Below are positions 12,691-23,525 of a stretch of DNA of 64,000 nucleotides, in pieces (position 1 is the stretch's first letter; the number at the start of each line of letters is the position of its first letter). The notes under the pieces are model-generated. The model was not told the origin of the DNA and ran no database searches. It saw only the letters and a program-made list of their open reading frames with translations. Both the position numbers and the translations under genes were made by a program. Source of the stretch: Anastatus disparis. Lineage: Eukaryota; Arthropoda; Insecta; Hymenoptera; Eupelmidae. The stretch is taken from assembly GCA_017163975.1 (NCBI GenBank), contig JAFFSR010000280.1, positions 1,054,001 through 1,118,000 on the forward strand. The letters are read 5' to 3'.

Positions 12691-13190
12691 TATATCGCCG
12701 CTGTCGACGCTGTTGCCGTCAGAAATAAGCTCCCCTTTTTTGGATCTCCATTTTACAACCTAAAAGTTAGCTAAAAGTTGGTTAGGAGTTAACTATAAGT
12801 TAGCTAAAATTTAGCTAAAATCGGCTAAAAGTTAGCTAAAATTAAGATGAATTTAGCTATAATTTAGCTATGATCGGCTAAAAGTTAGCTAAAATTAAGA
12901 TAAATTTAGCTATAATTTAGCTGAAAGCAAGCTAAAAGTCAGCAAAATGTTACCTAGAAGTTATTTAGAAGTTAGCTAAAAGTTAGCTGAAAAAAATATA
13001 TCGCCGCACTAGCCGTCTGAAATATGCCCCTCATTTTTGGCTTCTCATTTTCGAATCTTCATTTAGCTAAAATTTAGCTAAGATTTAGCTGGAATTCAGA
13101 TAAAATTAAGCTAAAATTTAGCTAAAATCAACTAAAAGTCAGCTAAAATTTAGATGAATTTAGCTATAATTTCCGAAATTATTGATAATT
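12690..13190. repeat. AGCTAAAA-type short tandem array in two larger units
   Basis: A ~10-base motif (TTAGCTAAAA and variants such as TCGGCTAAAAG) repeats tens of times. The array is headed twice by a GC-richer block, ATATATCGCCGC..CCGTC..GAAATA.GC.CC (at about 12695 and 12998), so a larger unit of about 300 bases seems to have been duplicated. It adjoins Helitron-like remnants. Confidence 0.8.
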
Positions 13191-13324
13191 TGCTTTGAAA
13201 TATTTAAAAAGAATTTGATTTTATAATTAAATTATAAAATTTAAATACTGTATACTAAAAATCAAAATAAATACTGGAATTGAGTATTATAAATTAATTT
13301 TTATTTTTATTACATTTACATTTA

Positions 13325-13715
13325 ATTTTAAAATTTTTCTTACGAATGTTACATGGAAATTTAATTTCATCACTATGTTCTCGTACGTGTCTTAAAAAAT
13401 GTTTTCTATATTTAAAAATTTTAAAGCATAGATTACATGTTTTATTAACATTGTTATTTTTATTACATCTTTGAACATGTTATGTCTTAGTAAATGAGAA
13501 AATCTTATAAATTTTTTGTTAGATATATTACATGAAAATTCGTTCTTATTAATATGTTCTTGTATATGTCGTAAATAATGTTTTCGATGTTTGAATACTT
13601 TTCTACATAATTTACATGTATTATTAATTTTATTATGAAAACGATTAATATGATTATTTAAAGATCGAAAATTTCGATATCGACTTTTACAATTTTGACA
13701 ATAATATTTATTATA
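13325..13715 (-). pseudogene. C2H2 zinc-finger remnant
   Basis: On the minus strand, after a TTTTTTTTCAG acceptor at about 13717, the sequence encodes a series of C2H2-like units: YCQNCKSRYRNFRSLNNHI, CKLCRKVFKHRKHYLRHI, a finger with one Cys replaced (CNISNKKF..LLRH), and CNLCFKIFKYRKHFLRHV. A final half-finger CNIRKKNF follows. Some fingers lack a ligand and no start codon is visible, so it looks like a decayed exon. It lies just downstream of the Helitron helicase remnant on the same strand and may be a captured host fragment or part of the element. Confidence 0.65.
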
Positions 13716-13866
13716 TCTGAAAAAAAATATATTTATTAAATAAAATGTAATTGTAATAATTTTTTAAAAATTAAAAAAAAAATTATAAAATTTCATTCTA
13801 AACAATATTTTTAATTACATCATTATCATCTTGCTCATTTTGAATAAAAATTTTATTTGAATTTTT

Positions 13867-14388
13867 TTATTTAGAAATAGCTACATATAATTGACCATGT
13901 GAAAATAACGGTTTATTTAAATAAATCCCAACTGATTCGAAACTTTGTCCTTGAGATTTGTTGATGGTCATTGCGAAAGCTAAAACTATAGGGAATTGTC
14001 TACGATATAATACAAAGGGTAGTGATGTATATTCTCCGGTGTCTAAAATAATTCTAGGTATAAAAACTATAGAACCTTTTTTAGTTCCTGTAATAATTTC
14101 TGCTTTTATATTAAATTTGAACATTTCAATTATTTTTAATCTCGTACCATTACATAATCCATCATTTACACTTAAATTTCTAATCAACATAACAATAGAA
14201 AATTTTTTTAGTATTAATTTATGTAATGAAAAACCTGGAAATTTTAGAGAATTTAAATATTTAGTTGGAAATTTTAATTCAATATCTGTTTCTGTTTGAT
14301 CAACACCTTTATGTTTAGCATAATCTATACTGTAATATTCTTTTTGTGTACTATTTAATTTATTTAAAATAAAATTTTTAATGATCAA
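13867..14388 (-). pseudogene. Helitron RepHel C-terminal helicase remnant
   Basis: The 173-residue minus-strand frame matches the end of the PIF1-like helicase in Helitron RepHel proteins. Visible blocks are VMLIRNL, GLCNGTRL, IITGTKKGS, VFIPRIIL, the motif V region LAFAMTINKSQGQSF, and FSHGQLYVAISK before a stop. Full RepHel proteins exceed 1,000 residues; the Rep endonuclease and helicase motifs I-III are absent. I found no secure Helitron ends (5' TC, 3' hairpin plus CTRR). Helitrons transpose by rolling-circle replication; this fragment cannot do so. Confidence 0.9.
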
Positions 14389-15086
14389 ATTAGAAAAGTA
14401 TTTAATATATTTTAAAATTTTACATGTACAATGGGGGTTGGCGCGCTTGCACGCAGGGGGCTTGCCTATATATTAAAAATATTATGGTTTTTGTTGAATT
14501 AATAAAGTGTCAATATAGATACATATTTTTAAACAGATTGTTTTGTTAAAGGGTAGGAACGGGATGAAATGATATACACTCAAATGTGAAATTGTGTATA
14601 ACTAAAAAACTTCTTTATTAAAAGAGGTACAACGGATATATGCAGCGTGTGCGAAACTCTAACTGAGACTGACTGTTTTCCTTCCTTATAATTCTTATAT
14701 ATACGGTTCAAAAGACTACCTGAGTTTACATACTTTTCTACTGGTAACCGTAGCACGTACGCACTAATTACAAAATATGTTCGAATTTTTACCAATAGAC
14801 TAAACCCTTTAATAAAAAGTATTAGGAAAAGATTTTCTTTATTTTATCATACACTTAATATTTTTCCTTTTTTAATGGTTATCCTGAATTACCCTATTTT
14901 GCACACGTACAAATAATAAACTAAATTATAAAAAGTATTCTCAATTTTACACAGATATATAAGCATTTTAAAAGATTATAGTTGAAATTGATAATCTGAT
15001 GTAATAACAAAATTTGTAAACTCTAAAATAGCGCTTAAATAAGGTGGAGCTCTTTGACTTTTTCAACTTGTAATACTTTAAGTTAG
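14389..15086. other. Intergenic with a GC-rich tract
   Basis: At about 14433-14466 a GC-rich tract (GGGGGTTGGCGCGCTTGC, then ACGCAGGGGGC) stands out from AT-rich DNA. It may be a Helitron boundary but this is unproven. The rest holds no recognised gene. Confidence 0.35.
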
Positions 15087-15090
15087 TTAA

Positions 15091-15471
15091 GAGGAGGTCA
15101 CGTATCTCTGTCCTTTTCTAATAAAAAAATTGAGATTTTTACAGAAACTAATAACTTTAGCAAAAAATGGAGAGAAAGCCGCATCTCGTATCTAAAAAAG
15201 CAATATATTCTTTGATAAGAAAGAATTAATTTTATTGCTTTGTTTTCAAGAAAACCTTGAAAAACTTAAATCATAGAGGTTAGGGTGGACAATTTGGTTT
15301 TTCAAGGTTTTCTTGAGAACGAAGCAATAAAATTAATTTTTTCTTATCAAAGAAAACATTGCTTTTTTCGATACAAGGTGCGGCTTTCTCGTCATTTTTT
15401 GCTAAAGTTATTAGTTTTTGTAAAAAAATCATTTCTTAGATTAGAAAAGGACAGAGATACGCGACCTCCTC
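15091..15471. mobile_element. Foldback MITE family A, copy 1 (TTAA target)
   Basis: A 381-bp near-perfect palindrome opens GAGGAGGTCACGTATCTC and closes with the complement. TTAA flanks both sides (15087-15090 and 15472-15475). The spacer reads GAGGTTAGGGTGGAC. A copy of identical length is at 20344. TTAA target use is shared by piggyBac and Kolobok superfamilies; which one mobilised this is not visible. Confidence 0.9.
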
Positions 15472-15845
15472 TTAATACTTTAACTTTAAGTTAGCTAATA
15501 CTTTAACTTTAGAGTCATATATTAAAAGGGTGGCTTATAGCCCTTCTAAGTACCTAGCTCATTTAAATAACATTAGCTATAATCCTTTTTCGTTTCCACT
15601 CCTTTAACTGATCTATTAATTATTCTCGGTTGGGATTAAAATAAAAACGAGATATATAATTTGGTCACATAATAATACCGGTAGGTAATCGGCAGGTAAG
15701 GCATGCTGGCGAAAGAGTACTCATTATATGACTATTAGTCAGGTATATACGCTTATAAACTATAATTTAAGAAATTTAATTAAAATTCTACCAAATAATT
15801 TTAATGCTTATTGGTACTAATCCATTAATATGGAAAAAATAAACT

Positions 15846-15880
15846 TATAAATAGCTCCCTAAATTAATAGAATCTTCAGT
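15846..15880 (+). promoter_or_regulatory. TATA box and initiator of the ankyrin gene
   Basis: TATAAATA at 15846-15853 is followed 30 bases later by TTCAGTT (TCAGT at 15876-15880), the arthropod initiator consensus. This predicts a 5' UTR of about 95 bases before the ATG at 15973. Confidence 0.7.
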
Positions 15881-15972
15881 TGGAAATTGCAATCACAGTA
15901 GTGAACGTCAGATATTACTGTACTAAATTTACTTAGCAGTTTTCATTTGACTGTTGCAAATAAAGTGAGAAC

Positions 15973-17643
15973 ATGTTTATCGTTAAAGGTGACCGTAAAA
16001 ACTTTTCAGAAAAGATCAAAGGAGCCATCAGGATGAACGATAAGAAAACAATTTCATCTTTAGTAGAAAAATTTAATCCCCCAGAGATAAAGGATCATAT
16101 GGGTTCCACGCTTTTGCATTTAGCGATCGAAATGCAAAATTGTAAAATAATCAAATTTTTAATCAATAGTGGCTGCGATATAAACGCGCAAGATCGAAAG
16201 GGTACAACACCTTTGCTAGCTGCGCTCAAAACTCATCATTATCAAATAATAAAGGAATTGTTGAAAGCTAAAGTGAACGTGTTTCTTCCGGATATTAATG
16301 GAATAAATGCTTTAAAAGTGGTCATAAAAAGTAATTTAGGATTAAACAAAGAAATGTACATTAAATTGTTCGCAGAACACCTTGGAGTATGTGGACTAAG
16401 TGCCAATGAATTAGCTCCATTAATATTAAAAGCAGAGTGGCCAATACACTACGTGATATACATCAGAAACTCTGAATTAATAAGATTGATGATAGAGGCT
16501 GGCTGTTCTATAGATTCTCGGGACGATGAAACTAGCAATGGCACAGCACTACATATAGCTATTTGTAATGCTGATGTTGAAATTACGAAAATTCTATTAA
16601 TCAATGGAGCTGATATAGATATATTTCATGAAGAAATACCATCGCCATTCAAGTTAACTATATATTTACATAATAGTGCTAATATATTTGAAGCATTTTT
16701 GGAGTATCAACCGGTACTTGAACGATTCAACACAGATGGAATGATAGGAAGTTTTACTCCCTTTTTGGACGCAGAAGCAGAAGTCATTAAATTAATAATG
16801 AAATATAAAGTGAATTTGACAGCAAAAGACAGATTTGGCAAAAGCCTCTTACATGATTTAGTTTTAAATGAAAATCCAGAAGTTCTCAATCTAATTTCAA
16901 AAGCAGAGGTGGATTTCATTATAACAGATAATCATGGAAATACACCTTTGCACCGCATAGTCGGATATTCGTATGTGGAACGTGTGATAGAGTTAATACG
17001 CAAAGGTGCAAATCTCAATGCTGAAAATGAGAACGGTCATATTCCGTTGATTACAGCAATAAGCCGCTATGCAAAAGAAGACGAAATAGATATACTTATT
17101 CAAAACGGTTCGATTTTAAATGAGAAAATACAAAATCTTATATTAAATCAAACTGCAGGAACGAATATTCCTGTTACCGCTATGAGTCCCACATTGAAAC
17201 GTATGGCATTTTTACATCTTCAGGATGAAGCAATTTCAATGAGAAATATGCATTTAATAAAAAATAATTCAAACATCGATTTTCTTTTCGAATTATATTT
17301 ACAAGAGCTCAATTCAATGAAACGAAATCAGATAACGATGAATTGTGACCTTACAGTTTTTGATATTCTGTACGTTTCAGAACATCAACTAATTAAATAT
17401 GCGCGTAATGAAGAAATCATTAAGAATTTGTTTAAAATCAATGCTTCCAGTAGATATCCAATTTTCGGTAAATTAGCAGCATTTGAATTGGCCTATACTC
17501 AACAGAACTTAAATCAAAACGCTATGAATTTTCTCGGTAAGAATATCAAACAACTAAACTGGAATTTAGAAGTATTAGAAAATATTGTTAAATTCTTAAG
17601 TCAAAACGATTTAGTCACTCTAAACGTGAAAGAAAGACACTAA
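15973..17643 (+). CDS. Ankyrin-repeat protein with C-terminal PRANC-like domain
   Basis: A single-exon 556-residue protein with a fitting promoter and 3' end. Ankyrin repeats are clear at residues about 43-75 (GSTLLHLAIEMQN), 76-108 (GTTPLLAALKTHH), 189-222 (GTALHIAICNA), 279-311 and 312-344 (GNTPLHRIV). More degenerate units fill 110-185 and 345-380. Residues about 430-552 match the PRANC pattern: a leader helix, LTVFDILYVSEHQLIKYARN, RYPIFGKLAAFELAY, and a final F-box-like piece, LEVLENIVKFLSQNDLVTL. In poxviruses this module recruits the SCF ubiquitin ligase via SKP1. Cellular ANK-PRANC proteins are known from Nasonia and some Wolbachia, where gene transfer has been proposed. A substrate adaptor in SCF-type ubiquitination or immune signalling is plausible but inferred. 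No signal peptide is seen. The frame is intact. Confidence 0.85.
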   Translation: MFIVKGDRKNFSEKIKGAIRMNDKKTISSLVEKFNPPEIKDHMGSTLLHLAIEMQNCKIIKFLINSGCDINAQDRKGTTPLLAALKTHHYQIIKELLKAKVNVFLPDINGINALKVVIKSNLGLNKEMYIKLFAEHLGVCGLSANELAPLILKAEWPIHYVIYIRNSELIRLMIEAGCSIDSRDDETSNGTALHIAICNADVEITKILLINGADIDIFHEEIPSPFKLTIYLHNSANIFEAFLEYQPVLERFNTDGMIGSFTPFLDAEAEVIKLIMKYKVNLTAKDRFGKSLLHDLVLNENPEVLNLISKAEVDFIITDNHGNTPLHRIVGYSYVERVIELIRKGANLNAENENGHIPLITAISRYAKEDEIDILIQNGSILNEKIQNLILNQTAGTNIPVTAMSPTLKRMAFLHLQDEAISMRNMHLIKNNSNIDFLFELYLQELNSMKRNQITMNCDLTVFDILYVSEHQLIKYARNEEIIKNLFKINASSRYPIFGKLAAFELAYTQQNLNQNAMNFLGKNIKQLNWNLEVLENIVKFLSQNDLVTLNVKERH

Positions 17644-17729
17644 TAATTTTTTTTTACGTTTCTTTATCTTTTAAGCTACAGAAAATTGTATATAGTTGAT
17701 ATATTTTTATTTACTATTTATTAAAATAT

Positions 17730-17806
17730 AATAAACATTTGTATAAAATATCTTTAGGAGAGTTAATTTTGTATTATAGCTATATATGTATCTGATATCA
17801 AATAAA
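17730..17806 (+). promoter_or_regulatory. Polyadenylation signals of the ankyrin gene
   Basis: AATAAA occurs at 17730-17735 and again at 17801-17806, 87 and 158 bases after the stop. Confidence 0.55.
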
Positions 17807-17809
17807 AAA

Positions 17810-18937
17810 TTTATAAAAAAAGAAATTACTTTTGGGTTTTCCTTTAATTTTAAAAAACAAGCATGAAACTAATTAATTGAATATATTTAAAATAAATCCT
17901 TAAAGCCTGTACACCTTGTCTTAAGTCATATTTCTTATTCTTGTTACATTTATTTAATGTAATTTTGATTGTATTTAATTTATAATACCGCATGTTCTAA
18001 CTGTAAGCATCAACTAATTAAATTAATTTTAAACTAAAAGCACAATCATAATCATTTTAGATTAACCCTTCATGGGTAATATGAGTCTTTTAAGAGACAA
18101 GCCAAATTTACAAATCAAATATCTCCAGAATTAGAAATTGCTATAAAAAATTTCTTTTTTACAATAAATATCCAAATAATTTTTTCATATTTCTTAACGA
18201 TTTTTTCTTAGCTAAAATATTAATAGAACTTTTAAAACTTATAGTACCTACGGTGTATCAAAATTTCATATTACCCACGGGTAGTTAAACGCACCCTTAT
18301 GAGAATATGTCAAGAAAAAATACTAATATTAATAATTTAGTTTGAACAACTAACTAAATTAATACATAAAGGTATAATACTCATAGAATTTTAAATTTTT
18401 GAAATACTTTTGATTTTGCATTTAATCATTTTTTTATATTATTAAAATCTAATTATATTCACTTCTTATAATTTTGATAATATTATTTATGAGCATTTTC
18501 ATAAATAATTATTTTATCAACTATTAAAAATAAATATTCGTTCATATCAATTAAAATATTTACCTTTCGTGTTGTGAAATTTTCAAAATTCAAACGTTGT
18601 AGGTACCAGTACTTGGACCAGAAAAATAATGATGTCCTAGTGTCCCAAAATACTGGTACGATTTGTTGGACACTTGTATATGCAAACATTTATAATTTAA
18701 TATTTATTTTATAATATTGTTAATTATTTTATAAATAGTTATTTATAGGTAAATAAAGAATAAACAAATAATTCAAAATACTTTTTTTATTACAATTTTT
18801 AACCTTTTAATACATTTTTGTTGATAAATATTCATATAAATTAATATATATTAAATTATATTTATTAAAACTAATTAAAAGACTAGAAAACGTTTAAGTT
18901 TAAGAATACTGATAAAATCATTATAACAAAAGTTTCA
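17810..18937. other. Intergenic with a short hairpin at 18603-18660
   Basis: No gene recognised. At 18603-18660, GTACCAGTACTTGGAC pairs with GTCCCAAAATACTGGTAC around a 20-base loop; this may be a tiny foldback element or the end of the pogo-like sequence that follows. Confidence 0.4.
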
Positions 18938-19976
18938 TTAATTAGTCTTTTCTTTTTTTATTGTAAGAATATTTTTTTTCATATCCATAAGCTTCTTAAT
19001 TTCTTCATTCAATTTCTTTTTTTTTTGTAACGCAACTGCCTTCTCTTTTTTTTCTTCTTCTTTTTGCTTCTTTTTTTCTTGCCGAAGCCTTTTTCTTTCT
19101 TGAATTTCCTTTTGCTTATTTTCTTTTTCATCTTTTATTTTTTGATGATGATCCTGCCACTCTTCAGATGTTAGAACAGGAATACTGTTTTTCTTTTTAC
19201 TTTTATTTTTATCCCTTACAGGATTTTGTGGGTAAGGTAAAATTTTTTTAAAAATATTTTTTATTTCCTTACTTTTTTCACTTACTGTTTGTACAGCATG
19301 ATCATCTAAATAAAGAAAAAGATTTTCATGTAACAATTGGTTTATACAAATAGCATAAAATAATGAATACTTAAACAAACCTGTAATGATGTCAACCAAC
19401 TCATTTTGCTTTTGAATACTTTTCTTTACATTTTGGATAACTTGATCATTATCAGAAACTTTACAAACATTTTTTTTTACAATATTACTGTCACCTGTCA
19501 AAATGATAATTACATAATAATTATTTTAATAAATTTACTATCAAAATAAATATAATTGTCAATATTCAAATAATTAATACCTTTCATGACAGTGAGATCA
19601 AGCACTTGTTTTTGAAAGTTTTCAGAATAACTTTTTTCAAAATGATTTGTCATGTCGATGGCTTCATCCATGACATTACTATTGCAAAGGATACTTGAAA
19701 TGATGAACTTCTCATCACACTCAAGTTTATCATCTATCATCATATTCATATCAGCAAGGTCAATTCCACTATCATCATTGGAGGTTAACATTATCTTCGA
19801 AGGAACCTGATAACTCTTACTATGAGCATTATTTATTCTTGCAATAGATTTTTCTACTATTGGAGTCTCCTTGCAAACATTTACAGAATCAATTTTTTCT
19901 TCGACAAGAAACTCTTCTTGGACTACAATTTCTTGATGAACAGGTATTCGAACAGTTTGTGGATCATATACTGAAG
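18938..19976 (-). pseudogene. C-terminal part of a transposase-like protein, cut by the hAT element
   Basis: Two minus-strand open stretches (19976-19510, open from the hAT boundary, and 19501-18938) look like parts of one coding region. The first is acidic and polar (DPQTVRIPVHQE, IDLADMNMMIDDKLE). The second has ILPYPQNPVRDKNKSKKKN, IPVLTSEEWQDHH and a long Lys/Glu-rich coiled-coil-like tail. That layout, a basic linker plus a 'LT..E' motif, resembles the tails of pogo/Tigger-type transposases. No DDE core is present; it would lie on the far side of the hAT insertion, and I do not find it there. Identity is uncertain. Confidence 0.4.
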
Positions 19977-20343
19977 CAGTGCCGGATTAACTATGGATAG
20001 AGCTCTAGGCAAATTTTGGTGGGGGCCTATGTAAGGACAGTATGAAAACAACTATTAAATTTTATATAATATAAGTAATAAAATTAACTACAAATTCAGT
20101 AACAAAAACTCTCTTCTTTATTTTTATTTTAGTTAAATAAATTATTACATTTTAAGACAAGAGATATTAGTAAAAAGTACTGACAAGTTTTTAAAAATAT
20201 GTAATCTACAAAATTACTTTACGTGATTTCTTTTCTGCGAAATCATTTATTATGTCATTGAAACAAATTTTTCTTAAGAGATCACTTTCAATGCTCATCA
20301 GGGATAAATCATTTAAACGATCTTGACGCATTGAAGACCTTAA

Positions 20344-20724
20344 GAGGAGGTCACGTATTTCTGTCCTTTTCTAATCAAAGAATTGAGTTTTTTACAAAAA
20401 CTAATAACTTTAGCAAAAAATGAAGCGAAAGCCGCATCTCGTAATAAAAAAAGCAATATTTTCTTTGATAAGAAAGAATTAATTTTATTGCTTCGTTTTC
20501 AAGAAAACCTTGAAAAACTTAAATCATAGAGGTTAGGGTGGACAATTTGGTTTTTCAAGGTTTTCTTGAGAACAAAGCAATAAAATTAATTTTTTGTTAT
20601 CAAAGAAAATATTGCTTTTTTTGATACACGATGCGGCTTTCTCTTCATTTTTTGATAAATTTATTAGTTTTTGTAAAAAAATCATTTCTTTGATTAGAAA
20701 AGGACAGAGATACGTGACCTCCTC
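20344..20724. mobile_element. Foldback MITE family A, copy 2 (TTAA target)
   Basis: 381-bp palindrome, same length and sequence family as 15091-15471. TTAA duplications lie at 20340-20343 and 20725-20728. It splits the hAT dimerisation domain after LVLTRL. Confidence 0.95.
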
Positions 20725-20968
20725 TTAATCGAGTCAAAACTAATTTTAATTTTGAAAACGCTCTCTCTGCAGTGCAGTTTGTTGTCATCAGCACAAGATA
20801 GATTTTTAATAAATTGTAGACATTTGGAAAAACACTTTTTAAATCTTTATCAATGATCAATTTAAACCTTTTTAATTTTGTACATATTTTTTCCTCTTCA
20901 TTATTGTCTACAATTTCATCAGCGAAATCTTGAAAAAAATGTTTAAATTGCACAAGTTCTTCAACTAA

Positions 20969-21632
20969 CTAAGAGAGTGTCACACCTCCGGATCACGGAT
21001 TTTGCTCAAACTTCGGGATAAGTTTTCAGATGATAAAATATGGAAAAAGCTAAAATTATAGTCATAAATACTCAATATTTCCCTAGTTACAGGCAATTAA
21101 AGAAAATCACTAAAAAAGTTACTAGATTTTTAAATGCATATAGTTCTTTAGCATTGATAGCTACAAGCTTAAACTTTTTTTTAAATTAAAGCTAAGCTCA
21201 AATCCTTTCGAATCAGTAGTTATAGCATGTCAAAATATTATTTTTTCCCAAACTTAGAGCGTGATAAACATTGGACCTGATTTTTCTTTTAAAAACATTA
21301 ATTAATAATAAAAGCTGAAATTAGGTCCAATCCTTATTACGCTCTAACTTTGGGAAAAAATAATATTTTGATATGCTGTAACTACTGTTTCGAAAGGATT
21401 TGAGCTCAGCTTTAATTTAAAAAAAGGTTTAAGCTTGTAGCTATCAATGCTAAAGAACTATATGCGTTTAAAAATCTAGTAATTTTTTTAGTGATTTTCT
21501 TCAATTGCCTATAACTAGGGAAATATTGAGTGTTTATAACTATAACTTTAGCTTTTTTCATATTTTATCATCTGAAAACTTATCCCGAAGTTTGAGCAAA
21601 ATCCGTGATCCAGAGGTGTGACACTCTCCTAG
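20969..21632. mobile_element. Foldback MITE family B, copy 1 (TAA target, Harbinger-like)
   Basis: 664-bp palindrome with ends CTAAGAGAGTG...CACTCTCCTAG and TAA on both sides (20966-20968 and 21633-21635). A three-base TWA duplication is the PIF/Harbinger signature. It sits in the hAT coding region after LEDIL. Confidence 0.93.
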
Positions 21633-23525
21633 TAAGATGTCTTCCAAATCAATCTCATATAATTTTAATAATTTGTCTGTGTGCTTTTTTATTTCTTGAC
21701 TAGTGAGACTTTTCAGATCCTTTAAAAATCCAAAATACTCTTCTGCTTTCTCATAAGCAATGATTCTTTGGCTTAATGACATGACGATTGCATCTATCAC
21801 AGAAACATAGCATTCAATTCGAAATTTTTCCGAGCCTATAAGTTGAACATCTTCACTTCGTCCATAATCTAAAGGATCTTTTCTTACGTTGTGTCTATGC
21901 ATTCGTTTTCGACTCTGATCAAAATCAATATTATTAGATGTCTTTTTACCTGAAGACTCGTAATATTCATAATTGTCTTTCATCGACTGAATACTAGATC
22001 TTAAAGATTTTAAAAGCGCGATGGATGTACAAACGTCTGAATTGTAACTTTGTAATTTGAGACTAGTTATATTTACTTTACTTAATATATCATTCCAAAA
22101 AAAAATGTAAATATTAGTTTCTAATTTTGTTAAAAATGTATGAAGTCCTTTTGATTCAAAATTATCTTCTGCCAATTCTTCCAATAAGTCTTTATATACT
22201 TCAAGTCCTTTAAATAGCGATTGAAGAACCTCTGCTCGAGAACTCCATCGCGTTGTACTCACTCTTTTTGGTACTGCTGCATGAATTTCATTATCCTTTA
22301 ATCTTTTACACAGCAATTCATATCTTCCAGAGGAAGAAGTAAAAAAAACATAAATATTTTCTAAAAAATCAAAGAATTTTCTCGCTTCCACGCAACATGA
22401 CATGGCAGAAGTACCAACCAAGTTAAACGAGTGAGTAAAACAAGGTACCCACAGTGCTAAATTATTTTCTTCATTAATAAGTGATTGTAAGCCATTAAGA
22501 TGTCCGCTCATCACAGAAGCATTATCATATGATTGACCGCGACAATCTTTAGGCTTTATATCATGTATTTCGAAAAATGACTTTATAGCATTAAATAAAT
22601 TTATAGCTTTGTGTCCTTTATTTGCCAGAAAAGTTAAAAATCGCTCGATCGGTTCATTATTTTCGATGTATCGAACAGTCAAACAAAGTTGATCTTTATG
22701 TCTTACATCCGTTGTTGAATCAACGGAAATCGAGTAATATTTAGATTTCTTAATATGTTTTATTATTGTATTAAGCAAGCGATCATTCATAATTTCAATT
22801 AATTCATTATAAATAGTACTTGATAAATAATTAACTTCACCCTTACCACAGTGGCTATATTTGAGAATATGAGATTTTAAAAATTCGTCTTGAGTAGCAA
22901 GTAATTCAATAGCCCCAAGAAAATTTCCATTGTTAGATACTCCTATAGTTTCATTTTCTCCCCTAAAAGGCAAATTTCTTTCGTCTAAAAATATTATCAC
23001 ACTGATTACTCTTTCAAGTATTTTTTTCCAATAAGTTATTTCTACTTCTATTTGTTTTTTTACATTAATATCAATTCGTCCGCGAATTGATGCTCGCATA
23101 GTGAAATCATACACAGCTTTGACATGACTTTGAGATCTTTCATGTTCATCCAAGCGAATATACGCATTTTTCCAATCACAAAAACCGTCCTGCGTGAATT
23201 GCGATTGTGTTGGACTAAGAAGCTTGCAATGAAAACAATATAGTTTTCCAGTATTTGGAGAAAAACATAGCCACGATCGTTTAATAGATTCTCCATTTTT
23301 AAAGTTTCTCTCAAACATAGACACCTTACATTTTCGCTTCACCTTACTTCCATCTTTTTGTACAAATGATTTCAATTCTATTATTTCAGCGTTATTATTT
23401 TGTACTTTACAGCTACCTGTAGAGATCCAATAATCTACGTTTACACATGAATTGCTAGGCCACTTGGAAATATCGAATTCATTATTTATATTTTTCGCAC
23501 CATAAAAAACATCTTTTTCTTCCTG

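Noticed and set aside
13958..14299. Plus-strand frame opposite the Helitron helicase
   Set aside because: The minus-strand frame carries the helicase motifs; this is its shadow.
15973..17643. Integrated virus or polydnavirus segment around the PRANC gene
   Set aside because: No other viral gene, no segment-excision motif and no structural gene nearby; a host gene is the simpler reading.
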